Made by a program: the position numbers and the translations under genes. The notes under the pieces were generated by a model. That model did no database searches, was not told where the DNA came from, and saw only the letters and a list, made by a program, of their open reading frames with translations. A stretch of 64,000 nucleotides of DNA from Gymnopus androsaceus JB14 (lineage: Eukaryota > Basidiomycota > Agaricomycetes > Agaricales > Omphalotaceae). Positions 47,421 to 59,424 of the stretch are shown here, in pieces. Location of the stretch: positions 186,001 to 250,000 of the forward strand of contig ML769448.1 in NCBI GenBank assembly GCA_009733575.1, read 5' to 3'. The first letter of the stretch is position 1; each line of letters starts with the position of its first letter.

Positions 47421-47661
47421 CAGAACCAGGGACCTAGGCCAAATCCTCAAGTACGTGCTCTTGCATCTTGGGGTGGGATGATCTGAAAGGGAAAGGAATT
47501 TGGGGATGTCGGGTTTACAGGGATAATAACTGTTGCATGCTGTCTCGAGAACATTAAATGCAGCCTATTGATACAAATTCTAAGAGAATCGAAAGGTTTT
47601 GTTCTCGAAGTAAAGAGTGAATAAAGAGAACAAGATAATTTAACTGTACCTCACAACACCG

Positions 47662-50600
47662 TCATATAGTGGGTCGGCCTGTCTTTCTGTCAAACACCTA
47701 TAGGTGAAAGTTAGACACTGAGATAGAAGAGTAAATATGCGTATACCTTTGGATAAGGAAGTACATGCATAACGGTCTGACCTTCAATGAGAAGGTCAGT
47801 TTTGACAAAGTGGCAGACGACGTGTGATAGAGGCACGATTTCCGTGGCAAGAGGCTCCGGTTTACACAACCACCCCATCTGTAGTTCTCGATATAGATCG
47901 CTGCTTGCATCTATGGGCTCCAGAACAGAAAGTTCCACAAATGTTTCCATCGCCGTCAAGGTCATTTTTGGATGGGGGTATACATAGGAAAAGATGCACA
48001 AAATCTGCCCTGCCTTGAAGGGAGCCCTCCCACTGATTCGGCGCTCTTCCTTAACTACAACATAGCTGTTTTCGAGTTTGATTCTAGCGGGGGAGAAAAT
48101 GACTCGGCCGAGAGCGATTCCCTCCATCTCTGTCACTCCTGAAGTAACTTTTCCAGTCCAGTGGGATGATGGCACACTGTGTATGCGAGATAGCCACTTT
48201 GATATTTGGTGCAGCTCGGCAAGGGTGACAACGGAATGTTTGGACTTGAATACAGTGGATGACCAGGCAGTAAGATCTGTCTCTGCAAACATACCACAGA
48301 TGATCTTCTCCGTCAATAACTTTCAGTTTCTCCAAGGCCTCCGGGATGATATCGTGGATTTTGTCATGACCATCAAGTAATGCTTCAAGATTAGCTTGAA
48401 GGCAATATGTCTTCAACATTGTCGTCTCCATCTCACCTGCTGGTTGTAAGTATTTCATTCATGCGTATTTCTATCAAGAGTTGAACTTACCCGCATGCCG
48501 ATTTTTCTTAATCATCTGAAGCACATGATTTGTTCGTTCAAAGACAGGAGTGCTCCGAGAATGTCCAGGACCCATGCTTTCCAGAAATTCGGACATATGC
48601 ATACTGTAGTGGTGATTTGGTGTGAAGCCTACATCGGGAAAAAGTTCTTGTACGCCCCTGAGGTATTTGAGAATCCAGAAGTCATATTCTTCCCTGAGTT
48701 CGGGGGTGGTTACTCGAAGCAAAAGGATGTGGGTGGCCTTCACTAGATCCACGAAATTCAAAAGCATCCTGCGTCTTCGTTCCCTGCTTCCCCATAACCC
48801 CAAATGCGAATCAATGTGACCACTAAATGAATGGTGCCGACTATTTTCCATTCGTTGCCACCCAGTTTTCCTGTTCGAGCGAGACCCCAATGTACCGGTG
48901 CAGGACTTATCCAGCTGGGGTGAATAGTGCGCATCATGTCTGCCCAGGCCTCTTCTAGCACATCCCTTCCTATTACCTTGCGCGAAGATAAGTCCACAGA
49001 TAAATTGCTGGGACGATGTTCATCGCGCTGGAATAGCATGTAGTGTCAGAACAGTGGTTTTGTTTCTAATGAAGACATTTACCCAAAGCTGGAGCCACTG
49101 CACCATATTTAACTTATGAGAGTCCGCAGGGATTAAAAGGTCGGAGCATAGTTGTACTAGGAACTTCGAAGGGATTCGTTCAAGAGATCTCGAGCTCATC
49201 CCATCTTTCAGAAATTTCTCTCTGAATGTCGCATATTTGACTGCATCGATAGCTGCAGATGCTCCCCCTTGCTCTTCACGCTAAACTAAGTGTGAATAAT
49301 TGGATTATCATAGAACGGATCACATTACACCTCACCCATTTGTTTAGCCGCTGGAGAAGGTCCTTTTTGTTGTCCCTCGAATTGACACTGATAGAGAGAT
49401 CGAAACAGAGAGCCTTAAGACGGGGGAGTCTCTCCCTTTGTGGTACGTCCTTAAGAAGCTGTGCTCTCCGTAAGAGTTCATCGTATGGCTGTTCCTTCTC
49501 TTTGTTCAGACTTGAACGGTCATCTATATCCATGGTGCCTTCAGCAGGACGTAGCGAGTGCTCAGAGGTCGTGCTCGATGCGCGTGACGAACTCGAACGT
49601 GTCTCCGATATGTTAGACTCGGCATCCGAAGCATCCGAAGTATCCATACTATACAAATCTCCTGTTTCTTCATTTTCGGCTGCACCTCCTTGATTTGCAT
49701 GCTAAAAAGTATAAATGGGTGTCCATCTGTAAAAAAAAATTGGCTGAACTCACCCAGAGATCAATGTGAGCCAAAAGATGCTTAATTTGATCTGTAGGAT
49801 GAGTCGGGATAGATAAATCATAGCACAGAGCCTGCAAGCGATCTTTCCTTTGTCGTTTTAAGGATGGTGGAAGCCCCGTTGTGTGGTCCTTTACCTGTCT
49901 TAGCAGCTCTGTGTATGAGATCAAGTCCTTTGGATGATCCAACGATGAACGATCTACTTCCGATGGGCCCATTTGCGGATCCTGACAGTTAAATTAGGAG
50001 ATACAAAGACAAACCGTAAAAAGAAACAGCATACTCTATCTTCTTGCCTCGACTGCATAAATTCCAGCGGAGGTATTACTGGAATATCTTCTGAGGATAT
50101 GGAAGTTCGCTATAGAGTGATCGACCTCAATAAATAGGAAACCAGCTTTTGATCCACTTACCCATTTCAAAAGCGCTTCAACATGCTTTGCCTTTGTACC
50201 TGCTGTGCCGAGCTGCAGGTAGAAACATAGATACCAGAGTAGAGGTTTCTGCTGTGATAGCAAGAATCTTTCCAGGTCTGAATCATTATCCACATTGCGG
50301 ATCATGTTCCACACCTGGCGTAACAGAGAATTCGGTGGCTTCTGATAATCTTTCCGTGCTTTTGTCTGACCAAGCCCTCCCTCCGTGTCCTCATCTATGC
50401 CCCAGATATCGCGAATGTGGGTTTCAATAAGACCCAAAAGGCACATGTGCAAGTCGTCAATGACAGTGAATGCAATAGGGTCAAAGCCTGGTAGACGTAG
50501 GAGCTCAGACCAACGTACTCCATATTTCTTGTAAATATCATTACGTATCTTTTGAGTAGCCGCATCCCGCCATTCAGTCGCACGTATTCTATGCTGCTCG

Positions 50601-52544
50601 GGATCGCGCCTAGGCCAAGAAGTTCTGTCGAGGTTACTGATATCGCTTTTGGGAAGCAAACAGCGTGTGCAAAACAATGTGTGTGTAGGTGAAGGAAATC
50701 CTACGAGTTGGTGTGCACCCAGTGAATCACAGACAATAGGGACTACGACCAGCGATACATTACGCCCGAATGGATATTTGGCAGTCTGGAGGTAGTGTAG
50801 GCCTTCCTCTAGTGGCAAAAGAAGATTCACCACCCGATTCAGGATGTTGTTGATTAGATGCTGTTTGGGTTCACCAGGAAGTACCGCTAGTAGCAGCATG
50901 TTCTTCTTCTGGAACCTCATGCGCTCAGGAAGGACGAGTAAGTACATGTATAGAGCTGTAGATTGGACAACGGCATGGGCCGTTTTCGACTGGAATGGAT
51001 TGAATGCATCACAACCTAGACTGGCTACGACACGTAAGGGGGAAATACCAGTGCCTGATCTGCCGAACTGAGCAAATGTCTTGGAATCCGTGAAATCCTC
51101 CTCCCTGTCTGGAATTAGGCGACGCTTCTGGTATTCAACCATAGCGTCCTCGATCTCTGGTCTTGCAAGTAATCTGCCTAACCATTCTTTTGGATCCTGT
51201 AGCACTTGTGTGCGCTCTGGAACAACGAATGCTCCTCCCTTGACACATCGCACTTTCCAAAGATCAGCCCCACATTCTGGTCCGTCAGGTTGAAATTTCG
51301 ACGAACATCGTTCCATACCGTGGCCACTCGCGTGCAATTGCTGGTTACGAGTAAAGGTATCTTTGTCGATGTTGTACAGCGAAAAGCATTTTGGACAGGA
51401 GATAAAGGTCAAACAGTGCGGTTGGAGATCATAATAATTGACGATGGTGTGAATGTCCTCCGGTACCTGTTCTGCAGAAGGGCCGACGACTGTAGTGCGA
51501 ATAATGGATCGTAACAATGCCAATGAAACCCGCATATCCCGAACACTATGCTGAAACCGAACAAACATTATCAAAGCAGCGAGCATCGTGGATGCTACTT
51601 GGCGGTTCGTAAGAACCAATGATCGAAAATATTTCCCTGGATAGGTCTATCTTTTAGTCGACTGGTTTCAGCGAATATGATAGGAAAACATACTATTATC
51701 CACAACATTGCGATTACTCTGAAGAGATAACTGATCCTTGTAGAGTTTGCCTTTGACAGAACGAATAGTCTCGAGTCCCGTTAACGCAGCTTCTTTCACT
51801 TGGGTCCGTTCAGCGTTTCTGTCACCCATCTGAGATATGATCTCAATCAATCTAGCTTCAGTGTTGAGGAACCGCTGGTTACAAGGTTCGCGAAGATCTA
51901 GGGCCAACCTGCCGGAGCTGAAAGTGGAAGAGTCACCAACAGCGAGGGATGGGGACATGGAGGGAGGAACAAGAAATTTCAGCGAGAGAGTGAGCTGGAT
52001 TGACAATACTCGGTTGTCAATCTCAGCTAGAAGCTCCTCCATCAAATTCTCTATCACAGGATCTTCAGAGTCTATATCCATAGACTCCATAGCAGTATCG
52101 CCAGCTAGAGGTTGATTTAAAGATTGAGACGTTTCATTGGGTTCAGTAGAGGTGGATGTAAAAATGGAGGTAGATGTAAAGGAGGGTTTGACAGGGACTG
52201 CAAGACCAGCTGAAGAAAGGGCTATAAGAGGCCGTCGATCTGAATTGAGTAAGTAAATGCAAAGGAGGGGTCGAGAGTACCTGCAAAGTTACCAGTATCA
52301 TTGGGAACATTTTTGATGTGAGCGTCCTTCTTTTTTTGACTGTTCTGGTGCGTAAAAAAAGATGAACGAGGGAGCAGTCGACCTGAAGGTCGTAATTTCT
52401 GTCCATCAGATTGCAGATCAGCACATAAGTCACATTTGCAAAGTTTTAGATTCGACAAAGACTTGAACGAAGGCTGAAGAGACAAGTTTTAGTGTGATAT
52501 CAGTCAGATATGGGCTTGAGACCTACGAATGGATTCGAATGCAT
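47662..52544 (-). CDS. Tnp2-like (Plavaka/CACTA-type) transposase gene with four SAP-like repeats
   Basis: A large multi-exon gene. A tiny first exon (52527-52544, MHSNPF) joins in phase to PSFKSLSNLKLCKCDLCADL, a Cys-rich zinc-finger-like N-terminus. The exon from 52234 reads through ...MESMDIDSEDPVIENLMEEL and joins at ...VVDN|RKYFRSLVLTNRQ to the core (51638-50155). The core holds FISCPKCFSLYN, CGADLWK, LGCDAFNPFQSK, LVLPERMRFQKKNMLLLAVL, CDSLGAHQLVGF and TLFCTRCLLPKSD, as in Tnp2-type transposases. Four SAP-like repeats follow on consecutive exons, then VIGRDVLEEAWADMMRTIHP, PNHHYSMHMSEFLESMGPGH and a C-terminal exon ending VFDRKTGRPTI at TGA 47662. Lesions: a one-base frame change at the C4 run 48798-48801 and an unresolved join near 48290. 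I found no matching terminal repeats around it, so it may be an immobile copy or a captured gene. Confidence 0.8.
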
Positions 52545-52907
52545 ATGCAGATGAAGCAGGGTCCAGGTCCAAGAAGTACAATAGAAGTACAATAAGCGTT
52601 CGCCTATCGAAGTTACCAGAACGGATTCTTTTACAACCCAGTGAAAACATTACGTAAATCGACAATGTTAAACGCAGTCAATACGAGTCATAGGCTTGTC
52701 GGCGTATAGAGCGTTGCGTATGTTGAAGAATTCAGATCACTTTCGAGTTTTGAGGTGAATGATTTAACGGGCTCGGGGTTACTTTGGACAACATTTAATT
52801 CAACATCTACAATGCGAGTGTAGGCAACTGAGAAGAAGTATGGTAAATATCGGACGTGTACAACACTCTTCGGCATCACACTCTTCGGCATCGTAAGTCT
52901 TTGTACA
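52545..52907. other. Spacer between two minus-strand genes
   Basis: It is the promoter side of the Tnp2-like gene and the 3' side of the membrane-protein gene. A CACTCTTCGGCATC word is duplicated at 52865-52892. No gene was seen. Confidence 0.4.
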
Positions 52908-53855
52908 TCAGAGCCTTCCAAGGAGTATTATGGATACAATGTTTCCAACGCTCAAGACTCCGAGGAACATGGTCAATTGGATAAACATGTTCGGGAATTG
53001 TATCTGCAAGATGAAACCACCAGTTAGTAGATCTAAACTCGCCTAAATCACTAAATGGCGTACCTCCATTCCTCCTTCCATTTCTCCCATTCGAACGTGG
53101 AAAATATCCATGTAAGCAAGCATGAATATAGTTGCTGCGACTAGCAGAGAAAGCCGTGGCTGAGAAGTTACGACTACGTTCATTACGATGCCAATCACAA
53201 CGGGCCAGGTCAAGATCCCAGTCCAAAAGATTCCCTGTGTGATTTGACGAGGGATACGAAGGAATCGCTGCTAGTATGATATATCAATACAATACACAGG
53301 ACACATATGAAGACGATCTCTTACATTATGGGGAAAGGGGTCGACCTAATTCGCATTATCTCTCAATGTAAATGATTGTAGCCCGCCGCTGAGAAGATCA
53401 CTTACGTTGAGCCTTCCTCCTCCTTGGTGTTGGTCAACCTGCAATTTATTGAATAAGACTGCAAAATGGCAGGAGGTCACATACATTAATGGGGACTTGG
53501 CGATGATTTGCTTGATTTCCGACAGTTGCTTGAGTATGTGGATGTGGATTTCCGAGAATAGGCTGAGGACGTAAATTTCCAGGGGTAGGCTGAAGATGCG
53601 GATTTCCAAGAGTAGGCTGAAAACATGGATTTCCGAGAGCAGGGTGTGAGTTTAAATCGTTCAAGGTTGGCTCATACAAGCATGAATTAGTGGCTGCTTA
53701 CATTGTTAGGACCCCTATCCTGTAATGCACCGGAACTCGGGGAATTTCCAGGGTCTTGATCAACGTCCATACTAGATGTCTAGAAGATTAAGTAGATACG
53801 AAAAGCTATAACAAAATTTACTTACTTGGTTGTTTTCGCTTCCGTACTCACTCAT
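52908..53855 (-). CDS. Multi-pass membrane protein with micro-exons (family member A)
   Basis: Exons read cleanly in phase 0: MSEYGSENNQ (30 nt), TSSMDVDQDPGNSPSSGALQ..., a repeat exon with three to four QPTLGNPHLQPTPGN-type units, VDQHQGGGRLN (33 nt), VDPFPHN (21 nt), then QRFLRIPRQITQGIFWTGIL... through at least three hydrophobic segments (TWPVVIGIVMNVVV, LSLLVAATIFMLAYM) and, after a last intron, IQFPNMFIQLTMFLGVLSVG...LLGRL ending at TGA 52908. The length is about 195 aa. It is a small acidic/Pro-rich cytosolic tail plus roughly four membrane helices. The core RIPxxxxQGIFxTG is shared with the gene at 61484 and, more loosely, with 58399. Function unknown. Confidence 0.75.
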
Positions 53856-54362
53856 GGTCGTCAACTTGGAGGTTGGACCTTATAACGCAAATTTTACGGC
53901 CTCATGTAGTTCATGAAGACCAGGAAACCATGCTGGTTATTAGTGTCATGGGAATATCTCCAGTGGATTATTTAATATGTCATTTTCCCGTATGGGTATC
54001 TGAAGTTTTAAGCCGGAACTTCAAAAAAATACTTACAATCTGGTAGGATCTTGACATTTTCGTCACGAATCATTGATGATCGAGATCAGCCGGAACCTGG
54101 TTAGTATTTTTCTGATTTCAGATACAACGAATTTATACGAACAATAATCGTACGTGATCAACATGTACACCGTGTTGTTCACGGTAGCCCGCGGATCTTT
54201 TTTTTGCATCTTGCCTTTTTTTAACGCTTTCTCTTGTTTTGTAGTTTCTTTTGTTGGTCGGTTGGCTTGGGCCGCTATTTTAATCGATCGCGCGAGACTT
54301 GCACAGTGATGTCCTTCAAATGAACTAAACCCAGACCATTGGGTGTCTGAGTGTAACAGTCT
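53856..54362. promoter_or_regulatory. Divergent promoter region
   Basis: It lies between a minus-strand gene start (53855) and a plus-strand gene start (54363), so it should hold both promoters. T-rich tracts occur at 54198-54245. No specific operator was recognised. Confidence 0.4.
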
Positions 54363-55396
54363 ATGGACCGCCGATCAACGACTGTTTTACAACCCGGCAA
54401 GTCCAGTGAACGTTTTATGAATAAGAAGAATGGGACAATGAATCACAAGTACGGATTCGAGCCGACACAGAATATTCTCCCGATTTCTCTCCTGCTCCGA
54501 TCCATCCTTATCGTCAAACCTCGTCTCGCTATGGACTGCAATGGTGGTCCAGAGCCATCTGACTCTTCTGTGAAGAACTCGAGGGCCAAAACATGCGAGT
54601 TCCGTCACATAGTCGACTCTTTGCTCAACGAATGGGAGAGGATATTCCGCTATACTTTCCTACCTAAAATTCCCTACGAGGACGGAAAGGCATATGAAGA
54701 AAGACTTGCGTATGCCAAAGAAATCTTTCTTTACCCAATCGTAGAAGGATTCAAAGCGATTGCAGACCATTATGAAAAGGATCCCGACAACTACTCCCTG
54801 CCCAATATTTCTTTGAAATTGTTTGAAATCCTGCTGGGAGAGAATATTTATGGCGATTATTTTTTTACGGCATCACGGGGGTGCTGATTGAAACGCCACC
54901 TTGCTTTGATCCTAAACACTTTACTGGAGGGATATGGAGAGATGGATATACCCTCTCTCTTTCATAGCTACCATTTAGAATGGAAATTTGCGAGTGGGTA
55001 AAAGCTAAGCCAGAGTCGCAGGTTCCTAACTAATATTATCGCATAGCTCCATCGGAGAGAAAATGGTACGAGGAGGGAGGGTATTCCGAACTCCAAGGTC
55101 TCGAGAGCTACGATGACTGTACTGGTGGTGTGGCAGCAGATTTCCCCGTCTACGACAAATGATATTACGTTCTCTCTGTGGGTAGGCCATCATTCAGAAT
55201 GGAACGGCCCTCAATTATCACAAACGACATGGTCAATGGGTTGCAGCCAGAAATTGCGTCCTATAGGAAGCGATACTTGGATAAAGCATACTTGGACATA
55301 TGGATTAGTATAGATGCTTTCAGAAACGAAGGACGACTGGGGATTGGTAGGGATATCCTGCTTGACGAACAGTTTACTGATATGTTGGCATTGTAA
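54363..55396 (+). CDS. Hypothetical protein, possible homopolymer frameshift
   Basis: ATG 54363 (or the internal MDCNGGPEPSDSS at 54531) opens a frame with a soluble helical region: EFRHIVDSLLNEWERIFRYT, PYEDGKAYEERLAYAKEIFL, SLPNISLKLFEILLGENIYG. It meets TGA at 54885 just after a run of seven T at 54860. In the next frame coding-like sequence continues directly (FYGITGVLIETPPCFDPKHF). Further blocks, SERKWYEEGGYSELQGLESY (about 55050) and RPSFRMERPSIITNDMVNGL...LDEQFTDMLAL, end at TAA 55396 and look like later exons. Either one T is missing or the gene is a pseudogene. No known domain. Confidence 0.5.
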
Positions 55397-55819
55397 ACAC
55401 CCTCCCATTCGCGATGTTGCCTTTACTGACAAAATCACCACAGAACTGATTTGGAACTGGAAGAAGAGGGTGATGATTTCATAGCTCGTCTGGAGTAAAC
55501 AGGATCGAGATTTGCCAGCTTATTAAATACCGCTTGAAATGATTGAGATTTACCTTCGGACTACCGACTGGAAAGCAAGTTTTGCTTCCACTGGTGAGAT
55601 AGCACGTCGATTGCTTGACCATACCACATATATCCACTCGAGTTTGGCATCATTGAGTATAATTAACGTCCGGTTAAGAAATGTCCACGCCGGAGCTCAG
55701 CTCTGTGGATCGTGCAGTTGGGAGTAAGTCGCGTTCTGTCGCGATGATGTCCTGTGTCTCCTAATTGCGTCATCACAAAGGCATTCTCACAACGCCTTCT
55801 CTTTCCTCTATTCTTCAGC

Positions 55820-56114
55820 ATGGGCGCTCTAGACTTAGACCTGTATTCTCAATCGTCTCTTGGAGACCTTAACAGTATGTTTAAAACGCCACGCACCCGT
55901 GAATTACAAGCAAGCATGTAAATCCTCAAATGCTCGGCATTCAGAAGGCATTACTGAGGGATTTTACTCGATTCCTTTTGCCTGAATAGCCGAGCTGGAT
56001 GCGTACTTTCTTTCATCTCATTTCCAGGTTCAATCCTGGAATGGCTACTATTCACGATTACTGCCGGAAAACTGCGCTCCCTTCAATGCAATCTGCAAAA
56101 AATGGCATGATTGA
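55820..56114 (+). CDS. Small two-exon hypothetical protein (59 aa)
   Basis: Exon 1, 55820-55874, opens MGALDLDLYSQSSLGDLN after a CAGC-ATGG context. Intron 55875-55989 has a GTATGT donor and an AATAG acceptor. Exon 2, 55990-56114, gives ELDAYFLSSHFQVQSWNGYY...NAICKKWHD and TGA. The lengths add up to 60 codons. The protein is acidic at the N-terminus with a compact aromatic-rich C-terminus and no signal peptide. Function unknown; the model rests on splice signals and frame only. Confidence 0.45.
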
Positions 56115-56472
56115 GCGAGCTGCAAGGTCAAAGGCTAATTATGAAGTGGTGGCTGAGACCGATAGGCTATAATCATAAATTAACCCTGGTTAAAATCAAT
56201 TGTCAAGAATCCTGAGACGAGTGTGTATCCTGAGTGCGTACTTGATGCATGTAGTTTCGATTCCTGTTTGGAACCTATTTTGAACATTCCCAATAACTGG
56301 CATTCTTCGGGACTGCTCACACTCAACTCAAAATTTCAAAGATTCAGAAAAATCATTGTTCATAGATGTTCATGTGACCAAAGTACAGTAAAAAAGCATA
56401 CGGTCAAAGCATCGGTTACCTATTACCGACTTAGACCACACTGGAAGTGTCTTTACTAGATTGAAAAGAAAA

Positions 56473-58117
56473 TTAAAATTTGCCAAAGTTTCTGAAAAAT
56501 GCTATATCTATATCTTCAACCGCTTTTCCAGTGATTAAAGCACACAATATGCGAGTTTGAAACTGAATCATCCAAAACCAAGTAATTATTGCCTCTCGCC
56601 AGTTTGCAGGGAGTATCCAAAATACGAGGGAAGCAAACATGAAAAAAGTGCTCATCATCACTACCATGAGGAACAGAGCCATGGGCCACAACATGCACGC
56701 ATTCCACTAGACAATATTAGTGTAGCATGGCTTCCAGTTGAGTATACAAGACAACTCACAACGGCTTTAAGAATGTCGTTTGAATCCAAAGGGAAGGCTC
56801 TGCTGTTTCCTTCTTGGGTCCAAACCCTTATTACGGTCTCGCCACCCCGAATGAATTCAGCGGTGGCTAAAAGGGAAGATCTATCTTTACGGTCGACGTA
56901 GGCCTAGGAGAGGTCAATTGGTACTCATACAATCCGTTGACATACTCACTAGAGCAGTTACTCTACTCTTTTCTGAAGGTTGTCATAAGATAATGGATGT
57001 AGAATCCTCAAAAGAAGACTCACTATTGCCATGAGCCAAAGTTTGCAATCTTCCCCCATGTTCAGAGTGGAAAATGACAGCATAACCTTTGTTTGTCCCC
57101 ATTAGTACCGCTCTTCCCTTGTTTATGAACAGTACTGATGACTGGAAGTTGGTAGTTGCGTCATGGATCTCCATTGATGTGCTCGCTTTGGTGATAAGAC
57201 GAGTTGTTGAAAGGCGGTACCAGTCAATGCCTGAGTGCATGTTCATGGCAACCAAAGCGCTGCAGTCGGGTGAAATGGATGTCGCTCCTCTAAAGGTCAA
57301 TCAAAAACTGGAGGATAACTGAAAGGTGTTCTTGCAAACCTACATTTTTTCATTGGGACCCCAGCACCAAGCGCCTTCACCAGTCTCTATCTCAAATTTC
57401 CTAAGGAAGATATGTTGCCCACTAGCAGGATAATCATATGGGAAGATGTACCATAGGCCATGATGGAGGTATGCTACGATACAGGACGAATCGTCCTCTA
57501 GAAAATGAGCGCCAGTGGCGATGATGGGAGGCTCTTGGAATCCACGAGGCTTTGGCATTAGGCCCGGGCAGCTCAATTGAGCTTTTAAGATCCAATCACC
57601 TATAAAGATATACCCAAGAAGCCTTGGCGAGGAGGTAAACACTTACTTTTATTGGCTCTCAACACGTTTACCATCTCCCCGGCACAAACCAGCATTTTTT
57701 GGCCTGACTTGTTCAGCGAAATACAGCCAACGGGGGCCACAAATTCGTGAATGGGTGTTGGTATAACCTTTACCGACCCCCTCCGAACCAAAAACTACCA
57801 GAGTTAGAATAACGAACAGGACAACTGATGGAGCAAGTAAGTACCTGAAGCGGTTTGAACATCGTTATTTCGCCATTGGTGTTTGCTCCGACAAGAGCAT
57901 TATTCTGGGTCCAAATTACAAATGTATACGCAGTGGATCCCCTGTGAGTCCAAATTGTTTTGGGGGCATACTTGCAGTCGTATACCCTGATAGTGTGATC
58001 TTCGCTGGCACAGGCAAGATACCTGCCACTAATATGGAAAGCAAGCGAGTTTATAAACCCGGAAGGGCCTCTAAACATTTGGCATTGGGCACGGTAAGTA
58101 GAATTTGTAGAGGTCAT
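56473..58117 (-). CDS. WD40-repeat protein with C-terminal membrane segment
   Basis: ATG 58117 opens MTSTNSTYRAQCQMFRGPSG. Blades are recognisable: INSLAFHISGRYLACASEDH / TIRVYDCKYAPKTIW, then ALVGANTNGEITMFKPLQ, and after an intron (donor GTAC at 57844) VGCISLNKSGQKMLVCAGEM. Further exons carry GAHFLEDDSSCIVAYLHHGL, ATSISPDCSALVAMNMHSGI, LFINKGRAVLMGTNKGYAVI and ATAEFIRGGETVIRVWTQEG, so about seven blades could form one propeller. The last exon encodes a strongly hydrophobic stretch (MLWPMALFLMVVMMSTFFMF...) and ends VEDIDIAFFRNFGKF. A propeller anchored by C-terminal helices suggests a scaffold on a membrane (inference). It lies between membrane-protein genes on the same strand. Confidence 0.75.
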
Positions 58118-58398
58118 CGGGACGTGCGAGGTATCAGATGTAGTACTAGTCAAGCTTATATAGATGCCTCGTGCTCTCCATGTGTATGCACAGAATCACA
58201 TTAGATCAGAGCAACTACTGAAGCACAAAGTCACTAAAGGCTCGATGTTTCAAAGAGCTCACTCCATTAGCGACTGTAGACATAAACTTGTCAGACAAAA
58301 TGAAAATTTGAGGGATAGCTGATCAATGGAATTTCTGAATAATCATTCAGTCAAGAATTACTATCACATCCTAGTCGTAGTCCTAGTCGTGGTCTTTA

Positions 58399-59424
58399 CT
58401 AGCAATCAATCACTCTCAAGGTGACACAAAGCTTCGTCTCAATCTGACGAAAGCAGAAGCCTAAAAAGTAAATCCATACTCCTGCACCGATTATTAAGGC
58501 GTATGCTGCAAAGAGTGGATGCACATAAATGATCTAAGTGCTCGCTCTAAGCAGGGCAAAGATGTAATACAATGCAGTCAGCTCACCATAATGTGTCCCT
58601 TCTCCTCTTTCTTTGACATAATGAGGGATAAGATACCTGCCAAGGCTGTAGGAACAATGTACCATGCACCGACGGTGTTGGGTCGATAGCAAAATAATGC
58701 TGTTGCAATGATCACTGCGCCCAACCCGGTGAAGAACACGGCAGTAATGGCAGCGGTCGGGACGCGTATGACTTGGCGCTGCAGTTGCATTAGCCAAAAA
58801 ATGCAAAACGATTAGTAGCTAAGAAGTAAAATTGCAACACAAATATCGGCGGTGTCCATCCAATAACGCGAATAAACATGAAAACCAGGGAAAGGTGAAT
58901 CATGAGGCCTATTAAGGGCAATATAATGGACAGGAAAACCACACAAGTAAACGCTCCCAAGACCCCAGTGACTTTGACGAACATAGATGATTGTCGAATA
59001 AACTACACAAACTTTGAGGTATCGATTGGAAGCTCATGGTATAAAGTGGCTCACAAGTAAAAAACCTCCACCCTGGAACTTGATTCCAAATAGTCCGGCA
59101 TATATGATCGTGAAAATGACTGAGAGCAAGACTGGCATGGTAATTCTGTGACGATGGGCTCGGTCAGAGTTAAGCCAGAAACCCCCACCCAGCTAAACAT
59201 TCCGACTAGATAAAGGAAACGCGCTATATGTCCAGGTATGCGAAGGATCTGATATGGTTACAATCTATGTGCATGCCAGTTACAATGATACGCACATATT
59301 CTCCGGACCGTTCATCATTGTCATCAGTTCGCGATCGACTTGTAGCACGATTTGTATTGTCTACACAAGAATCCGAGTCTGTGTCCTGATCATGACGAAT
59401 ATTTGCAGCAGCTGGTATTGTCAT
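58399..59424 (-). CDS. Multi-pass membrane protein (family member C)
   Basis: ATG 59424 opens an acidic/Ser-rich tail (MTIPAAANIRHDQDTDSDSC...DDNDERSGEY) similar in kind to member A. Later exons are hydrophobic: ITMPVLLSVIFTIIYAGLFG, VTGVLGAFTCVVFLSIILPL / IGLMIHLSLVFMFIR, then, after an intron ending CTGCAG, RQVIRVPTAAITAVFFTGLG...AWYIVPTALAGILSLIM with a KKEEKGHIM loop. A last exon IIYVHPLFAAYALIIGAGVW ends at TAG 58399. About six membrane helices. The region from RQVIRVP to the end aligns with the gene at 61484. Exon joins around 59100-59290 were not settled. Function unknown. Confidence 0.65.

Noticed and set aside
51206..51514. Plus-strand frame opposite the transposase core
   Set aside because: A shadow of the minus-strand Tnp2-like exon, which has clear family motifs.
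47600..52650. Terminal inverted repeats of the Tnp2-like gene
   Set aside because: I looked for CACTA- or CACACC-type ends on both sides and for words shared with the fold-back elements; none was convincing.
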